The notes: a model not told the origin generated them from the letters alone. DNA of 64,000 bases from Sphaerochaetaceae bacterium (GCA_028532765.1 JAQQAR010000066.1:1-64000), one strand, 5' to 3'; positions 16,527 to 26,242 are shown, counted from the first letter of the stretch. Made by a program: numbers and translations.

Positions 16527-17441
16527 ATGCATCCACTTATCGATTTACATTGTGACACCATCTATGCTCTCGAGGCTGGCGAGTCACATGGTTCTCTCAT
16601 CGAGAATGATGGGCACACTGATGTAAGGTGGATGGAGATGGCAGGGAACATCACTACGACTTTAGCCCTTTATGTGCCACTGGAACATGGTATTTCTCCA
16701 TGGCAGACGGTAGTACGGATGCATGACCGCTTCCTGGAGGAAATCTCCATTGCTGATAATCGGATTGTCCAAGTGCGGACTGCCGAGGAGATACGCAACA
16801 ATCCTGTTCAAGGTGCCTTGCTGAGCTGTGAGGAGTTCCAGATACTGGAAGGAGAGCTGCACCGGATTTCCACCCTTGCTTCCTGGGGTGTGAGGATAGC
16901 CACCCTGATTTGGAACAATGAAAATGATCTAGGGTATCCCAATGGAAAGACCGGTGGATTGAAACCCTTCGGGTATGAAGCAGTTGCAGAAATGGAAAGG
17001 AATGGCATTCTTGTTGATGTTTCTCATCTTAATGATGATGGGTTCTATGATGTAGCGAAGGTCGCTGGAAGACCTTTCATCGCGAGTCATTCCAACTGTA
17101 GGGCGATTACCAATCACAGCAGGAATCTCAGTGATGCGATGATTCGAAAGATTGCGGATGCTGGTGGTGTGGTTGGCCTGAATTTCTGTCCTTCCTTTCT
17201 TTCAGAAGACTGGGGACACAGCAGCTTGGAGGCAATGGTAAGACATGCATGTCATCTCAAACAAGTTGGAGGATCTCAGGTGATTGCTGTGGGGACTGAT
17301 TTTGATGGAATCTATGGGACATTGGAAATTGATCACTACAGTAAGATGGACAAACTTTGGGATGCACTTGACAAGAGAGGATTCTCACCCACCGACCTTG
17401 AAGGGATGTGGTCTGGGAATGCGCTCAGGGTGCTTGCCTGA
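16527..17441 (+). CDS. Membrane dipeptidase family (M19) metallopeptidase
   Basis: A 304-residue renal-dipeptidase-like enzyme, a dinuclear zinc TIM barrel that cleaves dipeptides, often with D-residues. Ligand motifs: HCD at residues 8-10 (PLIDLHCDTIY), the bridging glutamate in LLSCEEFQIL, histidines in DVSHLND and IASHSNCRA, and GTDFDG for the catalytic-site aspartate. I chose ATG 16527 because GGGAGA precedes it and the motif HxD normally lies at the very start; the frame extends to 16494. No signal peptide is visible, so it is probably cytoplasmic. It overlaps the convergent alkD-like gene by 17 bases. Confidence 0.9.
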   Translation: MHPLIDLHCDTIYALEAGESHGSLIENDGHTDVRWMEMAGNITTTLALYVPLEHGISPWQTVVRMHDRFLEEISIADNRIVQVRTAEEIRNNPVQGALLSCEEFQILEGELHRISTLASWGVRIATLIWNNENDLGYPNGKTGGLKPFGYEAVAEMERNGILVDVSHLNDDGFYDVAKVAGRPFIASHSNCRAITNHSRNLSDAMIRKIADAGGVVGLNFCPSFLSEDWGHSSLEAMVRHACHLKQVGGSQVIAVGTDFDGIYGTLEIDHYSKMDKLWDALDKRGFSPTDLEGMWSGNALRVLA

Positions 17442-18123
17442 GAGCCTTGAGTCGTGTTTTGTCCTCATCACTGACCAAGCGTGATTCAATACACTTCTGG
17501 ATGGCTTTTTTTCTTACCTTCTCAGCAAGAATCCCGGGTTGCAGGTAGGGAAGGGTTTTCTCCTTGTCCTTGCAGTATGCACTTGTATACGCCCAGGCAA
17601 GTGCCATCATAACGTAGTAGTGATCACTCTCAACATGAGAGAGTTTCTGTAAGACTGTTTCTATGGTGGCCGGTTCAAGGTAGAAGATCATCAGGGTGAC
17701 AACTCCAAGCCGCTTATCATAGGGGGCTTCGTGTGTTAGCAACTCATTGAAGTAGGGGAAGTAGAAATCCCTATTGCTCCGTATCCATTTCATCTCAGAT
17801 GCGAGGCAGTCATTGGTGGCCCAGCTATTGTTGTAGGGTAACAGTGCAGGCAAATAGGCAAGCCGCTCCTCTTGTGTGAGGGATATCAGACCAAAGAGCT
17901 TATAGAGGATGATGGTCTCTTCATAGGAGAGGGAATCACTGTGGAGCAGTTCTGTAAAAAGAGACATGCCCTGCGTTGAGGCAATGTGTTTTGCCAACTT
18001 CTGTAGTGCTGGTGCCCTGACTCCATACACCACTCCATTTGAGACTTGTAGTTTCAGCTGGAATGAGCGATAAGAAGGCTCAGCAAGTTCGCTGAGCCTC
18101 TCTATCAATGCTGTTCGGTTCAC
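17425..18123 (-). CDS. AlkD-like DNA alkylation-repair protein (HEAT-like repeats)
   Basis: A 232-residue all-helical protein of the DNA_alkylation (AlkC/AlkD) superfamily. It shows the VYGVRAPALQKLAKHI start, a helix pair around SYEETIILYKLFGLI, a WATNDCLASEMKWIRSN segment that corresponds to the AlkD catalytic-surface W..D region, and the KRLGVVTLMIFYL and YVMMALAWAYTSAYCKDK helices. Family members excise bulky or alkylated bases. It overlaps the glycerate kinase stop by 4 bases (ATGA), so the two form an operon, with no obvious functional link. Confidence 0.8.
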   Translation of the reverse strand: MNRTALIERLSELAEPSYRSFQLKLQVSNGVVYGVRAPALQKLAKHIASTQGMSLFTELLHSDSLSYEETIILYKLFGLISLTQEERLAYLPALLPYNNSWATNDCLASEMKWIRSNRDFYFPYFNELLTHEAPYDKRLGVVTLMIFYLEPATIETVLQKLSHVESDHYYVMMALAWAYTSAYCKDKEKTLPYLQPGILAEKVRKKAIQKCIESRLVSDEDKTRLKALRQAP

Positions 18124-19253
18124 AGTCCCATCTGCTTGGTGAATCGCATCAGGTTGTCGATGGTCTTCTCCATATCCTCTGGAGCCCGGCCCTTCGCCTT
18201 CTTGAACTCAACTGCGACTCTATTGATCGAGAAAATGCCGGTAACACCCTCGTCATAGGCACCTTCCACGTCATCCCCGATATCTCCTACGATAGCGAGT
18301 ACCGGTACCTTGGCTTTCTTGGCACGTCTGGATACTCCGATAACCACCTTGCCCCTGAGAGACTGGCCATCTATCTTGCCTTCACCGGTCAGGACCAGGT
18401 CTGCTTCCTTGAGCAGGGAGTCGAAGTTGACGGTATCCAATACGGTTTCGATTCCCATCTGCAGGGTAGAGGAGAAGAAGGCAGCCATGCCGCCACCCAT
18501 TCCACCTGCTGCTCCACTGCCGGGGATTGCCTGTACGTCAATACCCAGATCTTTCTTGATTACTCCAGCGAGACTTTTAAGGTTGGAATCCAGTACTTTT
18601 ACCATCTCAGGATCTGCGCCTTTCTGTGGTCCGAAAATATAGGCTGCACCATTGGTCCCATGGAATGGGTTGTCGATGTCACACATGGTGGTGATGGTTA
18701 CCTGCTTGAGAGCTGGATCGAGATCTGATGTGTCAATCGATACGACCTGATCCATCGTTCCTCCGGTAGGAACAAATGCATTGCCATCCTTATCCTTGAA
18801 CACAACACCGCAAGCAGCTGCAGCCCCGCAACCACCATCATTGGTGGAACTGCCTCCCAGACCGACAATGATGTGCTTGCATCCGTTTTTTGCAGCATCA
18901 AGCATCAGCTGTCCAACACCATAGGTTGTGGTCTTGTCCGGGCGGAGTTCATCTCCTACCAGGGGAAGCCCTGCGCAAGAAGCCATCTCGATGACAGCAG
19001 TATCGCCCTTGATAATTCCATAGAAACTTTCCATGAGTTGTCCAAAGGGGCCTTGCACAGTTACGATACGTTTCTCCCCACCGAGGGCTTGAAGAAAAGC
19101 ATCTACGCTCCCTTCTCCTCCGTCTGCGACCGGGATACTGGTGACTTTTGCATCGCTGTAGTGGCGCTTGATAGCTCTGTCCATGATGGAACAGATCTGT
19201 TCAGAACTCATGGTTCCCTTGAAGGAATCGGGGATCAAGAGGATGTTTTTCAT
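18120..19253 (-). CDS. glxK: Glycerate kinase (GlxK/GarK type)
   Basis: A 377-residue glycerate 2-kinase of the GckA/GlxK family, making 2- or 3-phosphoglycerate from glycerate. Family features: KNILLIPDSFKGTMSSEQIC at the start, PVADGGEGSVDAF, EMASCAGLPLV, GLGGSSTNDGGCGAAAACGV, GSGAAGGMGGGMAAFF and VLTGEGKIDGQSLRGKV. The frame extends 53 codons upstream, but AAGGAG lies just before the ATG ending at 19253 and the family begins there. It overlaps the alkD-like gene downstream. Confidence 0.93.
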   Translation of the reverse strand: MKNILLIPDSFKGTMSSEQICSIMDRAIKRHYSDAKVTSIPVADGGEGSVDAFLQALGGEKRIVTVQGPFGQLMESFYGIIKGDTAVIEMASCAGLPLVGDELRPDKTTTYGVGQLMLDAAKNGCKHIIVGLGGSSTNDGGCGAAAACGVVFKDKDGNAFVPTGGTMDQVVSIDTSDLDPALKQVTITTMCDIDNPFHGTNGAAYIFGPQKGADPEMVKVLDSNLKSLAGVIKKDLGIDVQAIPGSGAAGGMGGGMAAFFSSTLQMGIETVLDTVNFDSLLKEADLVLTGEGKIDGQSLRGKVVIGVSRRAKKAKVPVLAIVGDIGDDVEGAYDEGVTGIFSINRVAVEFKKAKGRAPEDMEKTIDNLMRFTKQMGL

Positions 19254-19359
19254 CTGAGGCTCCTTTCTCATATCGGGTGTACTGACCCGGTTTTTTGCCA
19301 TCTTACGGAATCTGTGGAAAAAAATCCACCCACATGTCAGACAAGCTATGGTTTTTCTA

Positions 19360-20817
19360 TCAACGCTTCCAGAAATGTTTTGAAAACAGGACAAAAACGG
19401 TAAACAATTCAAGACGCCCTACCAGCATCAGGAAGGCACACACCCATTTCAGAGCTGAGGGAAGAAATGCAAAATTGCCTGTGGGGCCGACCTCAGCAAA
19501 CCCAATCCCTATATTGCCAAGGCAGAGGAAAGATGCGGCGACACTGGAAAAGGGGTCAAGTCCACTCAAGGAGATCAGAACGGCTCCGATAACTCCTGTA
19601 AATATGTAGACACCAAAGAAGGTCGCAATGGAACGCATCAGTTCTTCTGGAACGGTAGTATGGCCGACCCTTACCTGGAAAATTCCTTTTGGGTGAATTC
19701 TCTGTTTGATGTGGGCTCTCCCCATCTTGAAGAGCGTGGCAATCCTGACCACCTTGACACCACCCCCGGCAGATCCTGCCGATCCTCCGATGAAGAAGAG
19801 CAGAAAGAAAAGCATCTGCGGAAAGGCAGGCCAGAGCACATAGTCAGTGGTAGCAAAACCTGTGGTGGTGAGAATGGATGCAGTGAGAAATGCACTGTAG
19901 CGGAAAGCCTCACCGAAGGAACCATAGGTATTTGAAAATGTGAGATGCCAAGCTGCAAGCAGTGCCACCAATGCCCAGATACCAAGATAGAAGCGAAGCT
20001 CACCATCCCTCAGAACGGATTTCAATTTTCCACTGATGGCCTTGTAGTAGAGTGCAAAGTTGGCTCCAGCAATAAGCATGAATATGGTGACCACAACATC
20101 GACATAGAGGCTTGAGAATGTCCCTATGGATGAATTCTTTACACAGAATCCGGCTGCGGCCATGGTCGAAAAAGTAACGGTAACTGCATCGTAGAGAGAT
20201 AGTCCGCCCAAGAGAAGCAAGATGGTTTCGAGTACAGAGAAACCGATATAGATTGACCAGAGTATAAGGGCAGTATTCTTGATCTTGGGAGTAAGCTTGT
20301 CTTTTGTTGGGCCAACCGTTTCAGCTCCAACGAGCAGTGCTCCACTGACACCAAGGGCTGGTAGCAGTGCTACGAAGAGTACCACGATTCCCATACCGCC
20401 CAACCAGTTGGTTTGTGAACGCCAGAACAGGATGGATTTGGGTAGACTCTCAATTTCCGGCAGTACCGTGGCTCCTGTGGTAGTGAAGCCACTCATGATC
20501 TCAAAGTAGGCGCTGGGATAGTCTACATAGGCTCCACTGGCTACCAAAGGGATGGCTGAGAATGCGGTTGCGATGACCCACGTCAGGGTTACCACGAGGT
20601 ATCCATCACGTGCGAGCATCTGCTTATTCTGTGACTTCCCGGTACTGATAAGGATGGTGGTGCAAAAAATTGCAATGGCAGCATATGCTACTAAAAATCC
20701 TTTGATGGCATCTGTTTCCTGATAATTGAAAGCCAGGGCAGTAGGGATGCCCATAAGCAGGCCAATAAAGAGCACAATAAATGATAACAGCCGAAGATCC
20801 AGTTTCCAGTTTATCAT
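19360..20817 (-). CDS. trkH: Trk-type potassium uptake channel subunit TrkH
   Basis: A 485-residue integral membrane protein with about 10-12 helices. The four pore repeats with their selectivity glycines are visible as MSGFTTTGATV, MAAAGFCVKNSS, LTTTGFATTDY and LGNIGIGFAEVGP. It forms the K+ pore controlled by TrkA. ATG 20817 is preferred since GTAGGA precedes it by 7 bases; a TTG at 20832 is possible. It lies just after trkA in the same operon. Confidence 0.94.
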   Translation of the reverse strand: MINWKLDLRLLSFIVLFIGLLMGIPTALAFNYQETDAIKGFLVAYAAIAIFCTTILISTGKSQNKQMLARDGYLVVTLTWVIATAFSAIPLVASGAYVDYPSAYFEIMSGFTTTGATVLPEIESLPKSILFWRSQTNWLGGMGIVVLFVALLPALGVSGALLVGAETVGPTKDKLTPKIKNTALILWSIYIGFSVLETILLLLGGLSLYDAVTVTFSTMAAAGFCVKNSSIGTFSSLYVDVVVTIFMLIAGANFALYYKAISGKLKSVLRDGELRFYLGIWALVALLAAWHLTFSNTYGSFGEAFRYSAFLTASILTTTGFATTDYVLWPAFPQMLFFLLFFIGGSAGSAGGGVKVVRIATLFKMGRAHIKQRIHPKGIFQVRVGHTTVPEELMRSIATFFGVYIFTGVIGAVLISLSGLDPFSSVAASFLCLGNIGIGFAEVGPTGNFAFLPSALKWVCAFLMLVGRLELFTVFVLFSKHFWKR

Positions 20818-20824
20818 GGTAATC

Positions 20825-22195
20825 CTACCCAAAGAGTTTTTGGATGAACTCAGTAGCTTGCCTGAGTGCTGCTACGACAACAGTATCCCCTTCATTGAGG
20901 GTGGAATACCCATTGGGAATGAAGCTCTTTCCTTCATTGTTGGTAATGCCTGCAACTATTGCCTTCTTTCTCATATTGATGTCTTTCAACTGCTTGCTGC
21001 ACACCTCACTGTCTGCGTGGATGATGAATTCATACACCTCAAGCTGTCCATTGAAGAGTGAGTGTACACTCGATACATTGCTCCCCCTGAGATAGCGAAG
21101 CAAGGACTCTACGGTGGTATCGGTGGTTGAGATGACCACATCGATTCCAAGGTAGGAAGCCATGCGTGAATAGTTGTTGTTTTGCTTGATGAGTGCCATG
21201 GATCGCATGATACCGATGCGTTTTGCGTAACTTGCCGTGATGATGTTCAACTCGTCATTGTCGGTAAGGGCGATAAGAAGATCGTAGCTTCCCAGCTGTT
21301 CCTCCGCCATGATGTCTTCGTCGGTGATATCGGCCTTGATAACCAGAATCTCACGAAAGCGCTCTGAAAATTCCTTACAAACCTCAGGATCTTGGTCGAC
21401 AATGGTGACCTTGGAACGCATTGCAGGGCTCATCCGGTTCAGTAGAGCTCTGGTGATTTTACTTGCGCCGACCAGCACCATGTTGTTGGGTCTTTTCTGG
21501 AGCTTCCCGACTGTTTTCAGGATGTCGGTGACTTCCTGCGATTCAGCTATGATACTCAGTGTATCCTCAGCCTGTATGGTGGTCTCTCCTGAAGGAACGA
21601 GGACCTGTCCCCTTCGTTTGATGGAAGCGATAACAAACTCAGCGTTGAGCTTACTGCGCATCTCACTGACGGTGGTCCCTACATAGGTACTGTTTTTTTC
21701 GATATAGAAATTATAGAGCAGTAGCTTGGAGTTACTGAATGCCAAGAGGTTTCCGTTAACCCCTTGTTCTATGATGGTAAAGATCGATCGTGCCGTTTCT
21801 GCATTGGGATTTACGATATAATCGATACCGAGCAATCCTTCCTTAAGGCCACCACTGCCGGTGTAGATCAAGGAACGTATTGCAGCAACGGTTTTGGTAT
21901 TTGGGAATGATGAGGAGACCAGCCCGCATGAGACCAAGTTTATTTCATCACTGTTGGTTACGGCAATAAAGGCTTCTGCTTGTTCGACTCCTGCTTCGGT
22001 AAGCTTGTCTATGTCAGTGCCGTTACCCAGCACACCAAGACAATCGAGTTTGGAAACAGCCATTTCGACTCTTTCAAACGAGTTGTCAAGGATTACTACA
22101 TCCTTACCATCTGTAATGAGTTGTTTTGCCATTCCCATGCCGCGTCTTCCCGCACCTAGGATAACCACTTTTTTACTCGTACCAGGCTCCTTCAC
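20825..22195 (-). CDS. trkA: Trk potassium uptake regulatory subunit TrkA
   Basis: A 456-residue cytoplasmic protein with two RCK units, each an NAD-binding Rossmann domain plus a TrkA_C domain. The first has VVILGAGRRGMGMAKQL and the acidic NAD-ribose end VVILDNS; the second (MVLVGASKITRALLNRM) has a degenerate glycine loop. It gates TrkH in response to nucleotides. The start read is GTG 22195; no clear ribosome site precedes it, and an AAGGAG lies just inside the frame, so the start is uncertain by a few codons. Confidence 0.93.
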   Translation of the reverse strand: MKEPGTSKKVVILGAGRRGMGMAKQLITDGKDVVILDNSFERVEMAVSKLDCLGVLGNGTDIDKLTEAGVEQAEAFIAVTNSDEINLVSCGLVSSSFPNTKTVAAIRSLIYTGSGGLKEGLLGIDYIVNPNAETARSIFTIIEQGVNGNLLAFSNSKLLLYNFYIEKNSTYVGTTVSEMRSKLNAEFVIASIKRRGQVLVPSGETTIQAEDTLSIIAESQEVTDILKTVGKLQKRPNNMVLVGASKITRALLNRMSPAMRSKVTIVDQDPEVCKEFSERFREILVIKADITDEDIMAEEQLGSYDLLIALTDNDELNIITASYAKRIGIMRSMALIKQNNNYSRMASYLGIDVVISTTDTTVESLLRYLRGSNVSSVHSLFNGQLEVYEFIIHADSEVCSKQLKDINMRKKAIVAGITNNEGKSFIPNGYSTLNEGDTVVVAALRQATEFIQKLFG

Positions 22196-22335
22196 GTTTC
22201 AATGGGAAACGTTGTGTATATAGTACCAGACATGCTGTAAAAGCATAAGGCTTTTATGCGTTGAAATACCATACCCAATAACTACAACCGTTGCAAGGTG
22301 TTAAATTATTTTTATAGCATTAATTACAATGCTGG

Positions 22336-22364
22336 TTGACAAGATTTTCCTTTTTCCGTATAGT
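22336..22364 (+). promoter_or_regulatory. Sigma-70 promoter of the initiator tRNA
   Basis: TTGACA (22336-22341) and TATAGT (22359-22364) are separated by 17 bases. The -10 ends 15 bases before the tRNA 5' end. The region 22196-22335 upstream is AT-rich and also serves the divergent trkA promoter. Confidence 0.85.
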
Positions 22365-22379
22365 ACAGAAGAAATTCGG

Positions 22380-22452
<73 letters not shown>

Positions 22453-22613
22453 AACAGTTGGTTTGAAGAATGGACTGCCGCACGTGCAAAGGCACACGGC
22501 AGGACGGTGATTCCTTATTCTACCAGACTACTAGGCAACTTGTTAGGCGACAATGGTCGTACAGCGGGTTGCCTTTCTTGCGTCTTGAGTCTGAGTTTGA
22601 CTCAAGAAAAACA
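22453..22613. other. Intergenic region with hairpins after tRNA-fMet
   Basis: AGGCAAC (22533-22539) can pair with GTTGCCT (22568-22574), followed by TTCTT, a weak terminator candidate for the tRNA. TCTTGAGTC (22583-22591) and GACTCAAGA (22599-22607) form a perfect 9-bp hairpin just past the convergent oxidoreductase stop. No gene is seen. Confidence 0.5.
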
Positions 22614-23573
22614 TCACATCGGCCCTGATTGGGAGGTCACTGTAATGACCACCTTGCCCTGGGCATGCCCTTCGCTCACATAACTCATTGCCTCTGCTGT
22701 TTGCTCCAGCGGATAGCACCGATCTATAACTGGGTGTATCTTGCCTGAGGCTACCAAGTCCAGAACGAATTCCAAGTCCTCTCTTTTGGGTTTCGCTGCC
22801 AGTGTACGAATCTTCTTGGGACCTACAGACATGAACGGCCCAAAGAGAAGTGAAGTGAATATCTGTTTCAGGGAGCCTCCCACCATAACGAATATTCCGT
22901 GAGGCGTGAGGAGATGCTTATACGCTGAAAGCCGGTGGTACCCATTTATAGCGATAATCCGGTCGAAGCGACGGTCGCTGGTGGTGATATCCTCCCTTGT
23001 GTAATCGATAACTTCGTTGGCTCCCAGGCTGCGTACAAGTGTTGTATTGCGGGTGCTGCAGACGGCAGTAACCTGAGCACCAAAATAGCTAGCTAGTTGA
23101 ACAGCAAAGGTACCGACGCCGCCTCCCGCCCCGTAGATGAGTAATTTCATGCCCGCTCTGATCTCTCCCTTGTCACGTAAAGCTTGCAAGGCAGTGACTG
23201 CTGCTACCGGAAGGGCGGCAGCGAGTTCGTCAGGAATCGCGGATGGCTTCAAGGCCAGCACCTTCTCATCTACAGCAACATATTCTGCAAAGCCTCCGCA
23301 TCCGTTTCCTGAGATATCGCCGACCACCATATCTCCTGGTTTAAAAGTGGTTACATCCCTACCCACTTCTTCCACCATTCCCACGATATCAGCTCCGAAT
23401 ATCCGGCTCTTCGGTATACCGAGACCCATCTGCATAGGACGGTAATCAAGCGCATTCACTGATGCAGCATGGATGCGTACCAATACTTCACGGGTGGCAG
23501 GAATTGGTTTTTTCACTTCACGGAGAACCAATGCCTTCGATGATTTCGCTTTCTCATAAACGATTGCTTTCAC
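22614..23573 (-). CDS. Zinc-independent medium-chain NADPH oxidoreductase (quinone-reductase type)
   Basis: A 319-residue MDR-family protein. The N-terminal GroES-like half carries VLVRIHAASVNALDYRP and the proline/glycine-rich GADIVGMVEEVGRDVTTFKPGDMV; the Rossmann half has LIYGAGGGVGTFAVQLA. No structural-zinc cysteine cluster is present, as in quinone or enone reductases. The substrate is unknown. GTG 23573 is the start, with GGAG 8 bases upstream. It is a single gene. Confidence 0.88.
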   Translation of the reverse strand: MKAIVYEKAKSSKALVLREVKKPIPATREVLVRIHAASVNALDYRPMQMGLGIPKSRIFGADIVGMVEEVGRDVTTFKPGDMVVGDISGNGCGGFAEYVAVDEKVLALKPSAIPDELAAALPVAAVTALQALRDKGEIRAGMKLLIYGAGGGVGTFAVQLASYFGAQVTAVCSTRNTTLVRSLGANEVIDYTREDITTSDRRFDRIIAINGYHRLSAYKHLLTPHGIFVMVGGSLKQIFTSLLFGPFMSVGPKKIRTLAAKPKREDLEFVLDLVASGKIHPVIDRCYPLEQTAEAMSYVSEGHAQGKVVITVTSQSGPM

Positions 23574-23629
23574 TTGTCATCTCCTAGGCAATCGTAGGTC
23601 TCTTTAAGTTGCCGGATAGTGTAAGCGGC

Positions 23630-23824
23630 CTACATGGATATATTCTTACCGACAAAGTCATAGTTCTCAAGTGTTCCTATAACCAATAGAAACAACAATC
23701 CCAGAAATGGAAACAGGGGAGGGAAAGCATGCGTTAGAGCATGTCTATGACGAGGCCCATGACGAGGCCCATGACGAGGCCCATGAGGAGGCCCATGAGG
23801 AGGCCCATGACACGATCCAACCAA
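23630..23824 (-). CDS. Possible small His/Pro-rich single-pass membrane protein
   Basis: A 64-residue frame with five HGP(P/R) units at the N-terminus encoded by the 12-bp tandem repeat, then a plausible membrane helix (FPPLFPFLGLLFLLVIG) and a polar tail. The combination of a metal-binding-like histidine repeat and a clean helix is suggestive, but the only start is TTG 23824 with a weak ribosome site. The opposite strand is open too (67 residues with acidic EAHDEAH repeats). I cannot decide which, if either, is translated. Confidence 0.25.
   Translation of the reverse strand: MVGSCHGPPHGPPHGPRHGPRHGPRHRHALTHAFPPLFPFLGLLFLLVIGTLENYDFVGKNISM
23749..23808. repeat. 12-bp tandem repeat, five units
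   Basis: Three copies of GACGAGGCCCAT (23749-23784) are followed directly by two of GAGGAGGCCCAT (23785-23808). The unit is a multiple of three and stays open on both strands. The 353-base interval 23574-23926 around it holds no other gene I can support apart from the low-confidence small frame listed separately. Confidence 0.95.
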
Positions 23825-23926
23825 CAGTAAGAAATTCTCTTTGTTTATTTTCCAACCCTATCCTTGCAAACTCCTTTGTATGGTCTATCATAGATAAGGT
23901 ACACCAGTGAGGAGGACCCATCTTTC

Positions 23927-26239
23927 ATGCAGGATTCACAGCGTTGCATCGGAATATTCACCGCAGGCTTGGACGATGAATATCAGTCGGCCATCTGGCA
24001 TGCCATTGAAAGGGAAGCAGCAAAGCGGCAGATGGGAACCATCTCCTTTATTGGCTCCCGCCTTGGATCCCCTATTGCCAGTGAAGCCTCATCCAACCTC
24101 GCATATCACCTTGCATCCGAGCAGACCATTGATGGCCTGATTATTGTTGCCTCTTCACTCGCATCATATTTCACCACCATGGACCTGAATAAGTTTTTTG
24201 CTCCATGGTCCTCACTGCCCAGGGTATCGATAGGTATGCACATGCAGGGCATGAGTGACATTACTGCAGAAGGGGAAGAGAGCATGCGTGCTTTGGTGGA
24301 CCACTTGGTGACAGTTCATCACAGACGCCGTTTCGCTATAATTACAGGGCCGAAGACCCATGAGGAGTCAGTCAAGAGACTTCAGGCATGTAGACAGGCA
24401 CTTGCAGATAATGATATCCCTATTGACGAGAAACTGGTTAGATCAGGAACTTTTACCAATGAATCAGGGAGTGAAGTAGTACGATACTTCATGGAAGCGG
24501 GGTGCTCTTTTGATGCCTTGATCTGCCTCAATGACCAAATGGCTTTTGGTGCCATGCAAGAACTCTTGAAATGGAATATCCGTGTACCAGATGATGTTTC
24601 TCTAATTGGGTTTGACGGGATTGATCTTTCTCGTTACAGCATCCCCCCACTGACGACTGTAGTGCAGCCGTTGCATGAGATGGGTGTCATTGCGATCGAT
24701 ATTCTTGATAGGATCATGGCCGGAGGAGAAGAAGAACATATCTCCCTGCCATGTTCACCGGTAATCAGGGAGTCCTGCGGTTGCAATCCGCATGTGCACT
24801 TCACTCCTGGGCTCCATGAGATGCCGAGTTATGCCACACCAGCTGAACGTTTGGCAGTGAAAGACCTGGTCCTCCTTGTCCAGAGAGGTGATTATCACCA
24901 GATGATTGCCCGCCTTAACCGTGCGCTGGATGACACAGCCTCAGAGAGTGGTTCTCCCCATAGGTGGAACGAGTATCTCTCGGTGGTGGAGTATAAATCG
25001 CGCAATCAGAGTACGCTCAGCTCCAAGACACTCACAATGCTCATGGGTGCATCTCGTGCGTTGACAGGTGATAAGATTGGACGATTTCAGGCAGCAAGAC
25101 GGGTGGCAGCAGAAAATTCATTTGAAACCCTTAGGAAGGTGAGTGCCATGCTCAGTGGTACCTTTGAGATGGGGGAGTTGATCACCAACTTGAAACATGG
25201 TTTGCAGCTCTTTGGTATCGACCGTGGATATTTGGTAAGGTTCCTGAACCACAACCGAAAAGCTCGGCTTATGATGACCGTCCAACAGGAAGTACTCCCA
25301 CTATCAGCGTTCTCAATGGACTTTCCTGCCCAGCAGATCCTGCCCCCCAGCCTAAGCCAAGAGTGGAGGGCCCAGCGCTGGGTTTTCTTACCCTTGGTCT
25401 ATCTTGATGAGCCTCTTGGCTATTTTCTGGTTCCTTTTGGCACGGTCCGCCCTGCACTCTATGATGTATTGCAAGAGCAGATCTCGAGCAACCTGAAAGG
25501 CTCCTTGCTTCTCCAGCAGATCAGGGAACATGAGAAAAACCTTGAGGAACAGGTCGCCTTGCGTACACGCGATCTCTCCCAGGAGATCAAGCGGAGAACT
25601 GAACTGGAACAGGAAGTCATGGAGATTTCCACGAGGACCATGGAGCGTATCGGGCAGGAGCTGCATGATGACCTATGCCAGTATCTTCTTGGCATCTCGC
25701 TGCTCGCCTCATCGGCACATCAACAACTCGGAAGCAACCAGGAAACCCAGAAGGAGAGTCTCAGGAAAATCAGTGAGCATCTCAGTGAGGCCATTGGGAA
25801 GATCAAGACCATCAGCCGTGGACTGATGCCCATGGAATTGGAACCCCACAGTTTCCTGGAACGCCTGGAGGCCTTGGTGGGTGATAATCTTCGGTTGGTG
25901 GCAATCGATATCGATGTAAATGTAGACCCAGCCTTTTCCATTCAGGACAAGAACAGGGAGCTGAATATCTTCAGGATCGTCCAAGAAGCATTGACCAATG
26001 CCATAAAACACTCAAAGGCAAAGCATATAGAAATATCCTCAGCAAGAAAGCTTGATACTGAGGGTTCCTGTATCCTCTTCCTGGAAGTTCGCGATGATGG
26101 GACAGGCCTCCCTCAGCATATACAGGGAGAAGGGCTTGGCTTGAGAATTATGCAAAACCGAGCTGCAATGGCCGATGCAAAGCTCACCCTTGAGAGTGAT
26201 GAAGAGGGGACCACCGTGCTGATTGAATTCAAGGAGTAG
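23927..26239 (+). CDS. Hybrid sensor: LacI-type ligand domain fused to NarX-like histidine kinase
   Basis: A 770-residue protein with no membrane segment. Residues ~1-285 are a LacI/GalR-type sugar-binding domain without its DNA-binding helix-turn-helix: GIFTAGLDDEYQ, TIDGLIIVASS, RRRFAIITGPKTHEES, LICLNDQMAFGAMQELLKWNIRVPDDVSLIGFDGIDL, PLTTVVQPLHEMG. Residues ~390-530 look GAF-like, then a coiled coil, a HisKA_3 dimerisation helix with phospho-acceptor H580 in GQELHDDLCQYL, and a HATPase with N691 in EALTNAIKHS and a GEGLGLRIM G-box. It probably senses a cytoplasmic sugar and phosphorylates the regulator encoded 3 bases downstream. GAGGAGG precedes ATG 23927. Confidence 0.9.
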   Translation: MQDSQRCIGIFTAGLDDEYQSAIWHAIEREAAKRQMGTISFIGSRLGSPIASEASSNLAYHLASEQTIDGLIIVASSLASYFTTMDLNKFFAPWSSLPRVSIGMHMQGMSDITAEGEESMRALVDHLVTVHHRRRFAIITGPKTHEESVKRLQACRQALADNDIPIDEKLVRSGTFTNESGSEVVRYFMEAGCSFDALICLNDQMAFGAMQELLKWNIRVPDDVSLIGFDGIDLSRYSIPPLTTVVQPLHEMGVIAIDILDRIMAGGEEEHISLPCSPVIRESCGCNPHVHFTPGLHEMPSYATPAERLAVKDLVLLVQRGDYHQMIARLNRALDDTASESGSPHRWNEYLSVVEYKSRNQSTLSSKTLTMLMGASRALTGDKIGRFQAARRVAAENSFETLRKVSAMLSGTFEMGELITNLKHGLQLFGIDRGYLVRFLNHNRKARLMMTVQQEVLPLSAFSMDFPAQQILPPSLSQEWRAQRWVFLPLVYLDEPLGYFLVPFGTVRPALYDVLQEQISSNLKGSLLLQQIREHEKNLEEQVALRTRDLSQEIKRRTELEQEVMEISTRTMERIGQELHDDLCQYLLGISLLASSAHQQLGSNQETQKESLRKISEHLSEAIGKIKTISRGLMPMELEPHSFLERLEALVGDNLRLVAIDIDVNVDPAFSIQDKNRELNIFRIVQEALTNAIKHSKAKHIEISSARKLDTEGSCILFLEVRDDGTGLPQHIQGEGLGLRIMQNRAAMADAKLTLESDEEGTTVLIEFKE

Positions 26240-26242
26240 TGA

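Noticed and set aside
23749-23808. Possible CRISPR array
   Set aside because: Repeats are 12 bp, directly adjacent with no spacers, and no cas genes are nearby.
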